This document shows positions 48,731 to 60,592 of a stretch of 64,000 nucleotides of DNA, piece by piece. The notes beneath the pieces are model-generated. The model made no database searches and was not told where the DNA came from. It saw nothing but the letters and a program-made list of their open reading frames with translations. This DNA is from Bryum argenteum (taxonomy: Eukaryota; Streptophyta; Bryopsida; Bryales; Bryaceae). Position 1 is the first letter of the stretch; each line of letters opens with the position of its first letter. The position numbers and the translations under genes are program-made. The stretch is taken from the NCBI GenBank assembly GCA_037043015.1, contig CM073327.1, positions 501,009 to 565,008 of the forward strand, given 5' to 3'.

Positions 48731-49359
48731 TTTTGAACGAAGGCCATGAACTTTGAAGAGCCATAACTTTTTCATATGGACTCTGTTTTTGACAAAATCA
48801 CTTGGGTTGGGTCCCAAATTAAGTCTAGTTTACGTGGTAAAAATTGCAGACCCATAAAATTAACTATGAAAAAATGGCATGCATTTTAGTGAAGGGAGTA
48901 TTTGTTTTTTGGGTTTTTAAACATTTGGCATGTCTTACCATTGCAAGCCTATTATTTGACATCAACAATGTTTTTGCATGATTTGTTTTACACAAGTGTG
49001 ATCTTTAGATGCATCCCACAATCTTTGTAGTTGGAAGTATTTTGATCCAGATAATTTTAGTACTGGCTTTGCAATGATATTTCTACGATGGAAAAAAGTG
49101 AAAAAGTGGATGATTACCATCATCTTGTAACAGACTTATCAAAGATCATGTGGACCAAAATTTGAGTCATGAGGCCTTGCAGATCGGGAGATCATAACAT
49201 ATTAATATCAAAAAGAAATTGCAAAATTTCATCATTTTCACTTTGAGGTGGAAGTGCTACCAATATACCTAATGCAATGAAAAAATCACCAACTAAAAAG
49301 ACGTTCACCTTCATCTTAATAAGTCCTTTACCCAACAAAAATTCATCAAAAAAGTTTCT

Positions 49360-49998
49360 TGGCTCAAATAAAAGCCATGCAATGGTAAAAACTACCGAAC
49401 ATTTTACAAAGGAAAAATAGTCCAAAACTAGACCCTTTGCATTCAATTTCATGCCTTATCTTCAAAACATCTTCGATCTTGTTAAGGTTTCTACCACTTA
49501 GACTAGACTCTAATTGGAGGCCATCCCAAAAAATTAAGTTGAAATCCAATGGTGGCTGAGGGAGATATAGCTCCTCAAATATCATCCAATTTCTCACTAT
49601 TTCTGTTGACAAAACATCATTGCAAAGCCAATAGCAAAATCATTTGGATCAAAAAACTTCTCACTACAAAGTTGTTAAGAATCACCTTAAGATCATGACC
49701 ATGAAAAAAAAAGTCATGAAAAACTATTTTTAGTTTCACATAATTGGCTTGCAATGGTAATACATGCCCCATGCTTGGAAACCCAAAAACAAGAGTTGTC
49801 TTCACTAAAGTGCATTTCATTGATTCATACTCTATTGCATGGGGTTGAAAGTTTTACAACACAAACTAGACTTTATTTGGAACCTAATCCAAGTGATTTC
49901 ATCCAAAACGGACCTCGGATGAAGAAGATATGCCTCTTCAAAGTTTCTGATGTACATCCAAAATGTCGTTTTTCGACATTGTGGGCGTTTAAGGGTTG
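49360..49998. repeat. Interspersed repeat, copy A
   Basis: Parts of this AT-rich sequence recur at about 57225-57395 (ACTCTAATTGG, GAAATCCAATGGT, GGAGATATAGCTC) and about 59735-59985 (TTGGATCAAAA, AAAGTTGTT, CACATAATTGGCTTG, CATCCAAAATGTC). The right edge, GGGCGTTTAAGGGTTGA, resembles a TTAA-element end. No proteins are visible. Confidence 0.55.
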
Positions 49999-50049
49999 AT
50001 AGTGAAGGGCTTGGGATATTTGAGGTCCCTTGGGTCAAGTAATTTTGCT

Positions 50050-51980
50050 ATTATGGTTAGTTTTAAGCTTATGATGTAGTGGATTTTGTATATTTGGGTA
50101 ATTTTGGGAGGTTGTGGTAAGATATATTTGTGTTAGTATAGGTGTAGGTTAGTATTTCTATGGTCATGGTGTTAGTACATAATCTATGTTTAGTTTTTTT
50201 TAGAGGGTTGGGATTTAGTGTAGGTTTAATATTTAGTGTGAGTATGTGTGTTAGAATGATGTTGAGGTGTATTGTTTTAAAATTTGGTGCATGAGTGGTT
50301 TTCATTGTGGAATCAGGGGATTGGTTGGAAGTTTTGGAATGATCTCCAAGAACCATAGGTGTAGATTTTAAGGTCTCCAAGGAAGTACATATATTGCTTG
50401 TTTGGTTTTGTGGCCGGTTATGGAGGAAAATCTTGTGTATGTGTGGGTATAGGAATGTGTTGAGATAGCTATTAGAAATGGGACATTTTTCTTGTTTTGT
50501 TTGGTGACTGTGTATATGGTATTCATGGATGTTGAGAGGATGTTCATGGATTTTGTATAAATCCACATGATTGTACTTATTTTTGGGATAATCATTGTAA
50601 TCATTATTTTTGGTGTTTGAATGATTAAAATCTATGTTCTTACTATTACAATTGTGGTAATGATTATATTCATTAATTTGAGTTTTGGTGTTAGAATTAT
50701 TTAAGTCTACATTCTTAACCCTTAAACGTCATATGCTTTCCTGATACCACACCCAAAATCTCTTTTAAACTCCATTTTTAGCATTATTCTATTTTTAATT
50801 TGCTTGAGCTCTATTCTAAGAAAGTATAGATCTCTTTAAGGTGCTCAGTTTGGAATTCTAAAAATTCCATTTGGTATAATGGAGTGTAAGTTATGAGCAA
50901 GATTCTCTCAAAAAAAAACCCAACCCCTCGGGCTGGATCTGACGTTTAAGGGTTAAAATTGTGGCAATGATCATAATCATTATTCTGGATTTTGGAATTT
51001 TGGAAGAGTGTGAAGTCTATGTTTTTATTGTTGTGATGGTGATTGCAATCATTATATTGGATTATGGCATTAAAGTGAATGTTATCGATGGAAAAAGGTA
51101 GTGCATATTGATTGGTAATTGATATGTACAATTTAGTGGAATTTTCATATCTTCGGTCCAGGTTCTCAAGTATTGAAGCAAATTGGTTATATGGGAAATT
51201 CCCAAATTGAGCTTGTAGAAGTAGTTCAATACGAGAGTCTGTTTGAGATTTCAAGTCGGAGGGCTTTATCGCCTTGATGATTTTCATCGCTACCGGCATC
51301 CAAATCCTTGAGCGTATCTGTATCTGAGTCATAGCCGTTCTACTTTTGCTCTTTAAAGTAGATGGTGTACTAACCATCAAGTAATTGGTAATTTTGGGCG
51401 CATGTTTAGAGGCGGGTGGTGTTTTGAATTGGTTGCTTTGTTCAGAGGAGGCTTTCTTGCTCGATGTGCAATCCAAGTGTGCGGCCAACGATATTAACCT
51501 ATTTCGTGTTGCTGAAGCGTTTCATTGTGATTTATGTTGCAGGTGTGAGCTCGACGTGAAATTCCTTTCCAACTGTTTTGTGAGTTGTTTATTTATTTTT
51601 GGGCAAGACATACTTACGGTTAGGCTGTTATGTGCTTGAAGTATATCGAGGTTTTGATGTTGGGAAGTCAGTTGATGGTTGGTGAGTTTCCTAGTAGGAA
51701 CTGGGATTAGTTGCTTGTGGTTCTCTTTGCTAAGTTTTTCTTTCTCAAAAGTTGTTTTAGAATTATAGGGTTGGGCGTTGTGTGGGGCGGTGGCGCAACA
51801 CCTTTTGTGGAAGAGAGTCATTTGATCTGTTTCATCAAAGAGAAGGTGGTGACTGTAGTGTAGGTGATACATATCATAAGTACGTGGTACGTTGCAAGGC
51901 GTAAGGAGTCCAGAGTTGTTAGTAGGGAGGTGTAGAGATCGTGGTGTATGTGGTAAGTGCTCTTCTTGTTCATTTCTCAT
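50050..51980 (-). pseudogene. AC-rich reading frames with 28-residue coding repeats
   Basis: The minus strand carries successive frames (51980-51522, 51488-50946, 50566-50069). From about 51070 down to 50560 the DNA is a diverged tandem repeat of about 85 bp. Its translation repeats NDYNHxHNxxxKNIDFxxSN (for example NDCNHHHNNKNIDFTLF, NNDYDHCHNFNP). A TTAA element (50715-50956) sits inside one repeat. I do not recognise the protein. Composition and strand bias match the LINE, so it may be part of the same kind of element. Confidence 0.4.
50715..50956. mobile_element. TTAA-flanked inverted-repeat element, 234 bp
   Basis: The ends are TTAACCCTTAAACGTCA, exact over 17 bases on both sides including TTAA. 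The flanking tandem repeat reads on across it (CTACATTC | AAATTGTGGCAATG), so the target was a single TTAA, as for piggyBac. Non-coding. Confidence 0.75.
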
Positions 51981-52515
51981 CTTGCGCTTTGGATCATCGA
52001 TATTGTGCTTGGTTTGGGATGCTACTTGTGATTTTTTAGGGTTTGTGAGTGTGTAGTGATTGGGTTCAGGGCTTGACTTTCCTCTGTAAGGTGGGAAATT
52101 TGTATGGCATTGGCTAGACTTGGAGGTGTGGTTGTTTTGTGTTCAATAGGAGGTGATGATATTTTGTAAAGAAATATGTGAGAGATTGGAGTAAAGGGAA
52201 CAATCTGGGCATATGCAGTATTGTGAAAGAGAAACTTTATTGACTAGAGGTGTACATACATGGTATGCACTACTTAGGACAATTCAGATTTTGAGTGAGA
52301 TAGTGAGTGGGAGTCTTGACTTGATGCGGTGTCTAATCATTTGCGATGTTCTTCTGAGTTGGTACAAGGCAAGCATGTGGATTCGGTCCTGGCCTCGGAT
52401 TAGTGCAGATGAGATACCAAACATCCTTTGATTATATTCTTGAGAGGTTGTTGTCAAGTGTTGAAGTTGTCGTAGGAGGAGCTCCTGTCGGGTCACCGAG
52501 GAGGTGGTCGCAGCA

Positions 52516-53252
52516 TCAGTTGTGATTGACGTGTGGTGATTGATGTTGTCCCGGAGTCCAATGAGGCGGGCTTCGATGCGATCCTCGACCTCCTTCAGGG
52601 AGCACTTCAGCTGCCGTAGGGGAAGGTGCAGGGGCTGCTTTGTTTTGGAAGGCGGCGAGTTTATCAACGATTATCTCGCAAGTCGGTCGGGCGTTGTGGG
52701 CGCGAGCGGCAGCGCTAGGATTGGACCCAGACATGCTGCGACAGTGAGGTATGAAAGCAACTAACGTGCCGAGTAGGGGGACTGCCATTTTGTAACTCCA
52801 CTGACTGTAAACTGATGCGTTTAGGCAGTAAATGATAGCTGATCCTTTATGCTTGCCTTGGTCGTCTTCTGCAGAGTTGGTGTAGTGGATTGCAATGACG
52901 TTTTTGGCGCCAAGGAGACGGTGGATGGCAATGGTGATTTGTATTTGTGAGCAACGCAAAGGCAATCTATGAGAATCAAGGTGGTGGTGAGTGGGTCTTT
53001 GGGGGCAGAGTTTGGGGAGGGAATAAGAGGGGGAGTGGTTATGTTTATACGTTGGCCGTGGAAAAGTAATAGATATTGCCTGAGGTGAAGCACAGTGTTT
53101 TCTGCTGCAAGTGTAATGTCGGCTGCAGTTTGCTCTTTTGTGCGTTTTGAAACACCTATGAATTCTAAGTTGTTGCCCGAGGAGTAGCCAAGTTTAATAA
53201 GATCAGCTAGGAGTTGTCGGGAAGTGAGGTTTGCTAAGGTCGGGCTTTGCAT
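52516..53252 (-). pseudogene. Diverged LINE ORF1-like gene
   Basis: Two overlapping frames (53252-52821 and 52965-52516) together match the ORF1-like protein at 22003-22668. LLGAKNVIAIHYTNSAEDDQ aligns with FIGPKNVSSIFYPWAKETVY, AIIYCLNASVYSQW with ANIECLNATVYKQF, and FIPHCRSMSGSNPSAAAR with LQPHPNSLNGSARPD. One frameshift near 52950 separates the halves. The upstream part starts SPTLANLTSRQLLADLIKLG. Identity is low, so the two units diverged long ago. Confidence 0.5.
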
Positions 53253-53802
53253 TCGGAGTCTACGGTTAGTGGCGGTAGACTGAAACTCAAATCCTTTTTT
53301 GACTTTACCGACTACGTACTCTCCGTTTGCATCTGGAGGGTGAAGATTCTATGTCCCTAAAGCAAGGCTATGCCATCAACTAATGGGTTTAAGAGGTCAA
53401 TCATTGAGAAAACCCATCCAACCGGATTGCCTCGCTAAGGCTGCGATAGGTTCTCTATATCTGTCTGCTAGAGGGATTCGCATTTGCTCTAACCTAGCAT
53501 GGGCATCTTGTTTGATATCTGATTTGGTCATAGTGTGGTACTAGTTATCAAACCTAATTGTGACCTAATAAGTTGGGGAGAGATCGGTTGTAGGGTCAAC
53601 TTCTGAATTTTGTGGGAGTTGTGTCAAGTGGTAATACTAGCCGACTATTCCGTTTGGGCGAATCAATGGGTATAGGAGTTGCGGGACATGCGGAAATGCA
53701 TGGCGACACTGTAAGTACTCTTGGATTTCATATGATGGTGTGCCTTGAAGAGCTAGGTAGTTGGATGTAAATGGGAGTCTATGTGAGTTATTGTCTAAGA
53801 TA

Positions 53803-54070
53803 TTAACCCCTAACTTTTCTTAAAACCCGAAACGGGTTTTGGAGGTTCCTGCAGGAGGAAAAATCAGCCAACTTTGATCATTATAATCTCACAAATGAGG
53901 AAGAATGAACGGTTCAAATTTGGTATGTGAGAAGAATGTCAAGTGAACTTTGAGATCTTACGGTTGAATTTTTTGAATATTTCTTAGATTGAGAGTTTTT
54001 GAGCTTAGTCTAAAGGAAGGTCAAATTTTGTGACTTACACCGTTTTGCAACAAGGAAATTTAGGGGTTAA
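53803..54070. mobile_element. TTAA-flanked inverted-repeat element, 260 bp
   Basis: The left end is TTAACCCCTAACTTTTC. The right end, reverse-complemented, is TTAACCCCTAAATTTCC. TTAA is present on both sides. Non-coding, same class as 10199-10785. Confidence 0.6.
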
Positions 54071-54075
54071 GGGAC

Positions 54076-54567
54076 TCATGAACATAATATGTATACCACA
54101 GGAAAGGAAAGTATTGATCGGGTGCACCTTGAATTGCCGCTGGTGGAGCAAGGGGGGGCGTTGATCTGCGTCTGGGGCGGAATTGTGGTCGTTGGTCCGT
54201 CTTTGTTGGCTGTTACTGCAATGCTATCAGTGGGCAGCAGTTGCGGCATCAGAAGGATCTCCATATGGTGACTTTCTCCAAGGTCGATGGTCGGTGGGTG
54301 GTTGATGGGAGTCGGGTTGTTTCTCGATTCAGAGATGGAGACATATGTCGATGAGGTTGGGGAATGTTGCTTGGGCAGAAGGTCCTCCTCATCATCAGAG
54401 TGCGCTTCGAGTTGTAGCCTTCGTCTGGTATTGCGTGGGGATGCTATGTCTATGTGGTTGTTGTCTTCGGGTAGCGGAGTGCAACCTTCGGAGAAGTCCC
54501 TGATGGCAAGTGGGTACATCAAGTCATCGAGTGTTGGTGCGATGGTATGGAGCGCAAGGTACTCCAT
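54076..54567 (-). CDS. Unrecognised 163-codon frame in the AC-rich region
   Basis: It starts MEYLALHTIAPTLDDLMYPL and has an acidic patch (HSDDEEDLLPKQH) and a Ser/Thr/Pro-rich second half. It ends close to the TTAA element at 53803-54070, which may have cut it. It lies upstream of the diverged ORF1-like gene on the same strand. No family recognised. Confidence 0.35.
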   Translation of the reverse strand: MEYLALHTIAPTLDDLMYPLAIRDFSEGCTPLPEDNNHIDIASPRNTRRRLQLEAHSDDEEDLLPKQHSPTSSTYVSISESRNNPTPINHPPTIDLGESHHMEILLMPQLLPTDSIAVTANKDGPTTTIPPQTQINAPPCSTSGNSRCTRSILSFPVVYILCS

Positions 54568-54823
54568 TCGAAGGGTGTTCCATTGTTTCTTTGAGCTGGA
54601 TCCTACATGCGTCTTGAGTGAGTAGATACAACATCGAGATTTGGATGACTTCTCTGAGTTCGCATCTTAATTGCTTTTGCCCATCTTGAGTGTGTGTAGT
54701 GGTTGCGTTTGTTTGTGAGTGGTGCATGAGTATGTGGAGGACAAAAGTAGGTAGAAGGGAGTTAGTGGAATGCAAAATGTAAAAATTTCTAAAAAGAATG
54801 GAGTGTAAGGTGGGGGGTTGCAT

Positions 54824-55860
54824 ACCTTGTGAGTGTGGATTGATACTGGGTTTTAGAAGAAGGATTTTGGGTTATATATAGTGGTAGGATGAGTGAGGTT
54901 TATGGCTGTTAGTGTGAGCAAATTTAATGGGCCGTTTTTTGTTGCAGTGTGGTAGGTGAGGGAACAAAATTTAGTGTGCCGTCTTTTGGTTTTAATGTGT
55001 GTAGGTGGGGGGTTTATTAGTGGCAGGATCTTAATGCGTGAATGTATGATTTGTGCAAAATATTTATTGTGGTTGTGGTGGAAGTGTTTTGTTGGGTTCC
55101 AGGGGGGGGGGGGCAATGAGGGTGTGCAGAGACGTGTAGGTATATATTGGCATGCCAGTAGTGACAGGGTTTTGGCAGGGGTGCAGTTATGGATTTTTGG
55201 TGTTTTCTTCTGTAAGTTTGTTGGAGGGGTGTGGTTTGGCAGGGATTAGGTGGATGGAAGTTAATGTGTTGGTTAGGTATAAGGTGAGGTGCATGTGTGG
55301 TTTGTTGGGGGAAGGGGTTACGAGTTGCCAATGTATTTGTGGTTTTTTGTGATGAACAGTGTTCATTGTTTCGGTGGCTCATGCAGTGCGGTTTTTGGTG
55401 AGGCATGGGATTTGGGAGGATGTGCACGGTGGTGTGGCTGGGTTGATGAAGTGTTTGGAGTTAGAATTGCTCGTTTTGGGCTGGAGTATAGGGTTGATAA
55501 TGTTGAAAGCATATAACATATCGAGCTTGTAGTGGAGTCAGATAGTTTGAAGAGCAGTATTTTGTAGCAGGTAAGGTAGACAGGCCTTGTAATATATGTT
55601 TTTAATGTGATTGAGTTGTAGGATGAGTTTGTTTACATGTGAAGGATGGGAGAGATATGTTAGTGAGGTGGTGGTTTGTATGTGTGTATGTAAGAGTGTG
55701 CCATGTATGCGTGGTTGCACGCGGTGTTGTTCTATGTTATGATAGAGTGTGCGGGCGAGAATATTTTGTGCAGTAAGGTGTGATGTTACCTTGGTGTTGT
55801 GTGGGGTTCTTGTTGCGTTGGTGAAGGATTTGTGCAGGTTTTATTGCTTGTTCTACGTTT
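54824..55860 (-). other. AC-rich (sense) non-coding leader-like sequence
   Basis: Strong T/G bias on the plus strand as in LINE copy 1. Short frames rich in His, Pro and Thr only. It ends near 55860, where composition returns to normal. Confidence 0.4.
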
Positions 55861-56829
55861 GACGCTTGTAAGGTCGATACTTAAAGCACTCTGGTAAGGG
55901 CCCGAGGTGCTACTACACTACTGACTTGGGAGGAATATGACCTGTTGCCTGTTTCTGCAAGCTGCTATTTTCGGTGTTCTCCCTAAGGCGGCGCATCCCA
56001 ATCTATCGCGACTAATATTCCTGCATTTTATCTGGTGCTTCCCAATTGTCAAGGGAAGAGCTTTTTCTACAAAAATCAGGATGAGGGGCTCTGTTAGTGT
56101 CACTAAAATAAACACAATGTATAACACTCGAAGTCTAACAAGTGCATTGTGAGGGGAGGTCGCCATGGTGTAGGAGAGGCTAAGGCATGGAGGAAGCCTC
56201 AGTGTGCTGAGGAGCTCAGAAGCTCAGCTCTCCCCTCCTATCTCACTTGGGATAGAATTTAATCCATGTACCACTACCTTACATCATTGTGGTTCACATT
56301 GTTCCCCAAGGTCATCAAACCTCCAAGTCGATTCACTCACATTTTGAGCCCGCTTGACAAACACATTATGTAGAATAAAGTGGGGGCCAGTTCTCGTATG
56401 TGTAAAGCCCCTAAGGCCAGTTTGTAAAAGAAAAAATAAGGTCATGGGGCCATGGCATTTCATGCTTTTGATTTGTTTAGAGTAAGATATTTTAGAGAAA
56501 TAATTATCCATATTTTTAGGGTGGGTAGTTTGTTTTGTTTGCGATGGTATGATCTCAAGAAGCCTTATTCTAATGGGGTGCGGGAGGTGTTGTTGAAAGT
56601 GGGTAATTTTGGAAGGGTGTGGGCAATAGTCGGTTGGCAGTCAGGCCCCGAATGACAAGATATTTGAACTCCAAGTTTTGGTTTCACAAGTTACTAGAAA
56701 TTACAAAATTTAACACAATTTCAGATCAAGCAAAAGAACAAGAGAACACGACTGTGCAGGAATCATTGCTTTTTAGCCCTTCAAAATCAGTCAAAAATGA
56801 TCTAGAAGCCTAAAAACTTGTCGTTTTGG
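55861..56829. other. Intergenic DNA
   Basis: No supported gene or element. Confidence 0.45.
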
Positions 56830-56937
56830 GACGGTAGTAGGAACAAGGATAATAGCGGACATAGGGACGCAAGTAGGAACGAAGACGATAGCGGACATAG
56901 GGACGGTAGTAGGAACAAGGAAGATAGCGGACATAGG
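56830..56937. repeat. 36-bp minisatellite, three units
   Basis: Three units of GACGGTAGTAGGAACAAGGA... ending AGCGGACATAGG, with a few changes in unit 2. Confidence 0.9.
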
Positions 56938-57395
56938 GGCAAAGATAGAGATATATATGGTTAAAGTATATATATAGGCCTGACAACGCTGAGCGGGCAT
57001 ATTAGTTTTGTAATGAAATCAAGAAACAACCCTAAGGGCATGCCATTTATTGGCCTTCGATTCTTGCATCTCTTAACTTTTGGAGTAGGCGCCATGTCAT
57101 AACTTGTCCCCACGCATTATGATATAATATCGTAAAATTGGCTTCAACTCCCCATGTAATGCCCTTCAGGGCAATTTCAAAAAATGGACCAATTACAACA
57201 GAGAATGTAGCATGCTTTATTTTTGAAACACCTTGGATTGGATTAAACAAACTGCCACTAAAACCAGACTCTAATTGGAATCTATTCAAAGAAATAAATT
57301 TGAAATCCAATGGTAAATAAAGGAAGGAGATATAGCTCTCACAAAATCATCCATTTTATTCACTTTTTCATTGTAAAAAGATCATTGCAATCTTA

Positions 57396-58300
57396 CTAGT
57401 ACATCCCCGCGGGGTTGCTACACTCATACAAATTATTTCTAATATTTTTGAGGCCATAAATACTTGGAAATTCAATACCTTGGGACCTGTCACCGCGTTT
57501 CGCGATCAGATCGTTTTCCACAACTTTACAAAAACACTGCTTCAATGCCTCATGAGCCCAAATCCAACCGGAGATGCCACATATCATAATGTCAGGTTTA
57601 AAACAAAACAAAACACACTCTTGCCTTCAACAATAAACTTGTATGCCCTCGCGGCGTTGCCATGACCACTTAAATACTTTGACCATGCTCCTCTTGTTTT
57701 TTTTGCTAAATCTTAAATTAGGTCACTTTTGTAATTTTCTAGTGATTTGGCGCCTTTAAACACTTTAAAATCAATATCTCGAGACCAGTCGACCTGTTTT
57801 GCGATCCAATTGTTTTCAACTACTCTATTAAAACTCCCTTCCAACCACACCTCATGCCGCCCCATTTGACCGATAGTCCCTCATATCATAATGTCACAAA
57901 ACAAAACCCTAATAGTAGTAGTTGCCTTGATGATAAACTAGTATGGCCCGCGGCGGTACCACAAATATGATTTTAAAATAAGACCATTTTTATACTTTCT
58001 AGTGATTTGGGGGCCACGAATACTTCAAAATTCAATATCTTGATATTCATCGACCCGTTTTGCGTTCTAATTATTTACAATTTTAGAAAAAACTTACTTC
58101 CAACAACATCTCATGCAACTCAATCCAACAAAGCGTTCCGAAGATCATAATGTCACAAAGTAAAACCCTAAAAGTAATAGTTTCCTTAATAATAGGCTAG
58201 TATGGCCCGTGTAGTTGCTACAGATATGTTGTCCCTAATTAGATCAATTTAGTAATTTATGGTGATTTGGACCTATAAATACTTCAAAATTCGATAAATT
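57396..58300. repeat. Diverged tandem array, units about 240-300 bp
   Basis: Units begin at about 57396, 57638, 57938 and 58197 with CTAGTATGGCCCGCGG-like sequence. Each contains AAATACTTCAAAATTCAATA, then ATCAT AATGTCACAAA. Further related units lie at about 59400-59720. Diverged and non-coding. Confidence 0.7.
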
Positions 58301-60592
58301 AGATAAATTCAATAATTATGTGGGATTAGAGTCCTTCTAGCATGAGGGATTTCTTACAGCATTCTAAGTTGAAACACGTGTGAAATTGTGAATTACATCT
58401 AATAAGAAATTTTATATCATATGAAACAATCAAAGTAAGCATTTTCTCAATTCTTTGTGGAAATTTTAAGAATTTCCTTCCAATTTTCTTTGATTGTGTA
58501 ATTTTTTTCTTATGGAAGAGGCAAAGGGCTCAAATATATTGTATTTAATATAAGGAATATTAGCTTTATTCCCCAAGTTACCAAAGCCATTACCTCAAAA
58601 TTTCCTCGTCTCACAATTCCCTCCAGCATTTTCACTCCAACTATTTATGTGCCTCTGTCCTTATATATTTATATATTCCCCAGTATTATCACTTCCTTCT
58701 TGGACACTGTTTTAGAATGTCATTGAGGTTTTAGCCACTTTTAATTAAAAATGATCTAATTTTACACATTTTCGGTCATTTTTTTACTAGGGTTTAAGGT
58801 TTAGGGTGTAGGTGTTCCAACAGTGGTTGCTAATCGTGCAAGGTAAGAAATCCCTAATCTCATAATAGAAGTGTAAAGCCGGCACAATTACGTCCACCGT
58901 AAGTACTACAGGCTATGCCTATCTTATTTACAATCATGCATGCACATCACGGAGATCTAACATAGTATTAAAGAGATACAAGCTCCAGATTTGGTGGGAT
59001 CTTGAAGCAAGATATAACATTGCCAACTCTGGAAATATCAGCTTACGGTGCAATTAGCTTGTATGGACAGCAGCTTGATAACCGTAACCCTTGTAACTTG
59101 TAGTCGTTGTACTGAACAACTAGGCCTACACAGATCTAGGAAATCCAAGAAATGGATGAGACCGGATTCCATGAGACCATTGTGAACTGGTGCACGTCTA
59201 CTAAGTTAGTTTCGGCAAGTATATTATGCCCGGGTTGAACATAACTGATCAACTGTCCAAGCAATGAGCAAGAGCATATACTTGAATAGTGATAGAAACC
59301 TTCAATCCTTTACCCAAATTATTCTCCCAGATCTGAAGGTCAATGGGAGAATAAATTCAATAAATTCTCGGAACCCGTTGAACCTCCTATGAGATACAAT
59401 TGCTTTCCACAACTTTACAAAATAACCACACTTCTAACGACACCTCATGCGGTCCAATCCAACCAGCAGTTCCCAAGATCATGATTTCACTTGTAGTACA
59501 TCCCCACGGTGTTGCCATTCTAATACAGATAATTTCTAGAACTTATGAGGCCATAAATACTTTGAAATTTGATATCTTAGGTATCAGAAACCGTTGTGCA
59601 TTCAATTATTTTCCACATCTCTACAAAAGAATCCGATTTCTATCACACCTCATGCACCCCAATCCGATTGGCAATTCCCAAGATCGAATGTCACTTGCAA
59701 AACAAAAGAAACTACCAGTCCTAAATAATAGATACCAAAAGTATTTGGATCAAAAGGCTTTCAACAAGAAAGTTGTTCAAATACATCTTAGGATAATAAG
59801 TATGTGACTTTTTGTTGATGAAAACCTAATTTGATTTCACATAATTGGCTTGAATACAACTGCAACTTCTATTACACGAATTTCACTTGACTTGGAACCC
59901 AACTCAAACGATTTCATCAAAAACAAACTCCAAATGAAGAAGTTATGATTCTTTAGAGTTTAGCTTGTCATCCAAAATGTCAGAAACCAACAGGATAGGG
60001 CTAAAATTACTTGTGACTATATGACTATGAAACAGTTTAGAGTATCCGAAACCAGACATCCCATAATGAGCACTTGAGTGTGTTGAGTTTTGCCAATGAA
60101 ATCTAGGATACCCCTCGACCTTGATTTCTTCGGATGCGGTCACTGGATTCGCACGGCCCAAAGCACTTCCACCTTCATTCTGCAAGCATAAAAAGAACTT
60201 GCTCGACAATCATAGACACGAAAGCTCTGGAAAATTACTTCGTGAAATATGGCTGTGAAACTTGCCGGTATATGAGAGCGCGTGAACATTGAATCTTTTA
60301 CCCAAAACCAAGGCATCAGCTTCACACCCACTACTGTGCAAGATATATGGAACTTACTACATTCATGTTCTAAAATAGCTTCTGAGGGGCTTCTACTTCC
60401 AAACGACCCGACTACAAGATGCGTACAACCTCAAGCAGACTTCAACTTCAGACCGGAACTTTGCCCATTGCAAGTGCCATAAGCAGTAAAAAAAATTCCG
60501 TGTAATGGTGAAAGTACACCTTTTCTGTAGTAGCACGCATTTCCATGTGAAGATATAGTTCTTTGTACAATCAGGCGAGCAACAACTTCCCC
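58301..60592. other. AT-rich intergenic DNA downstream of KU70
   Basis: No gene seen. A telomere-like AGGGTTTAAGGTTTAGGGTG occurs at about 58785-58805. Repeat units related to the upstream array occupy 59400-59985. The KU70 3' UTR must lie just left of 60593. Confidence 0.45.

Noticed and set aside
50050-55860. Continuation of LINE copy 2 after the possible hAT insertion
   Set aside because: No stretch matching copy 1 upstream of 19340 and no NPGP motif was found at its start, so a direct link is not supported.
58785-58805. Interstitial telomere repeat
   Set aside because: Only two or three imperfect TTTAGGG-like units, as expected by chance in plant AT-rich DNA.
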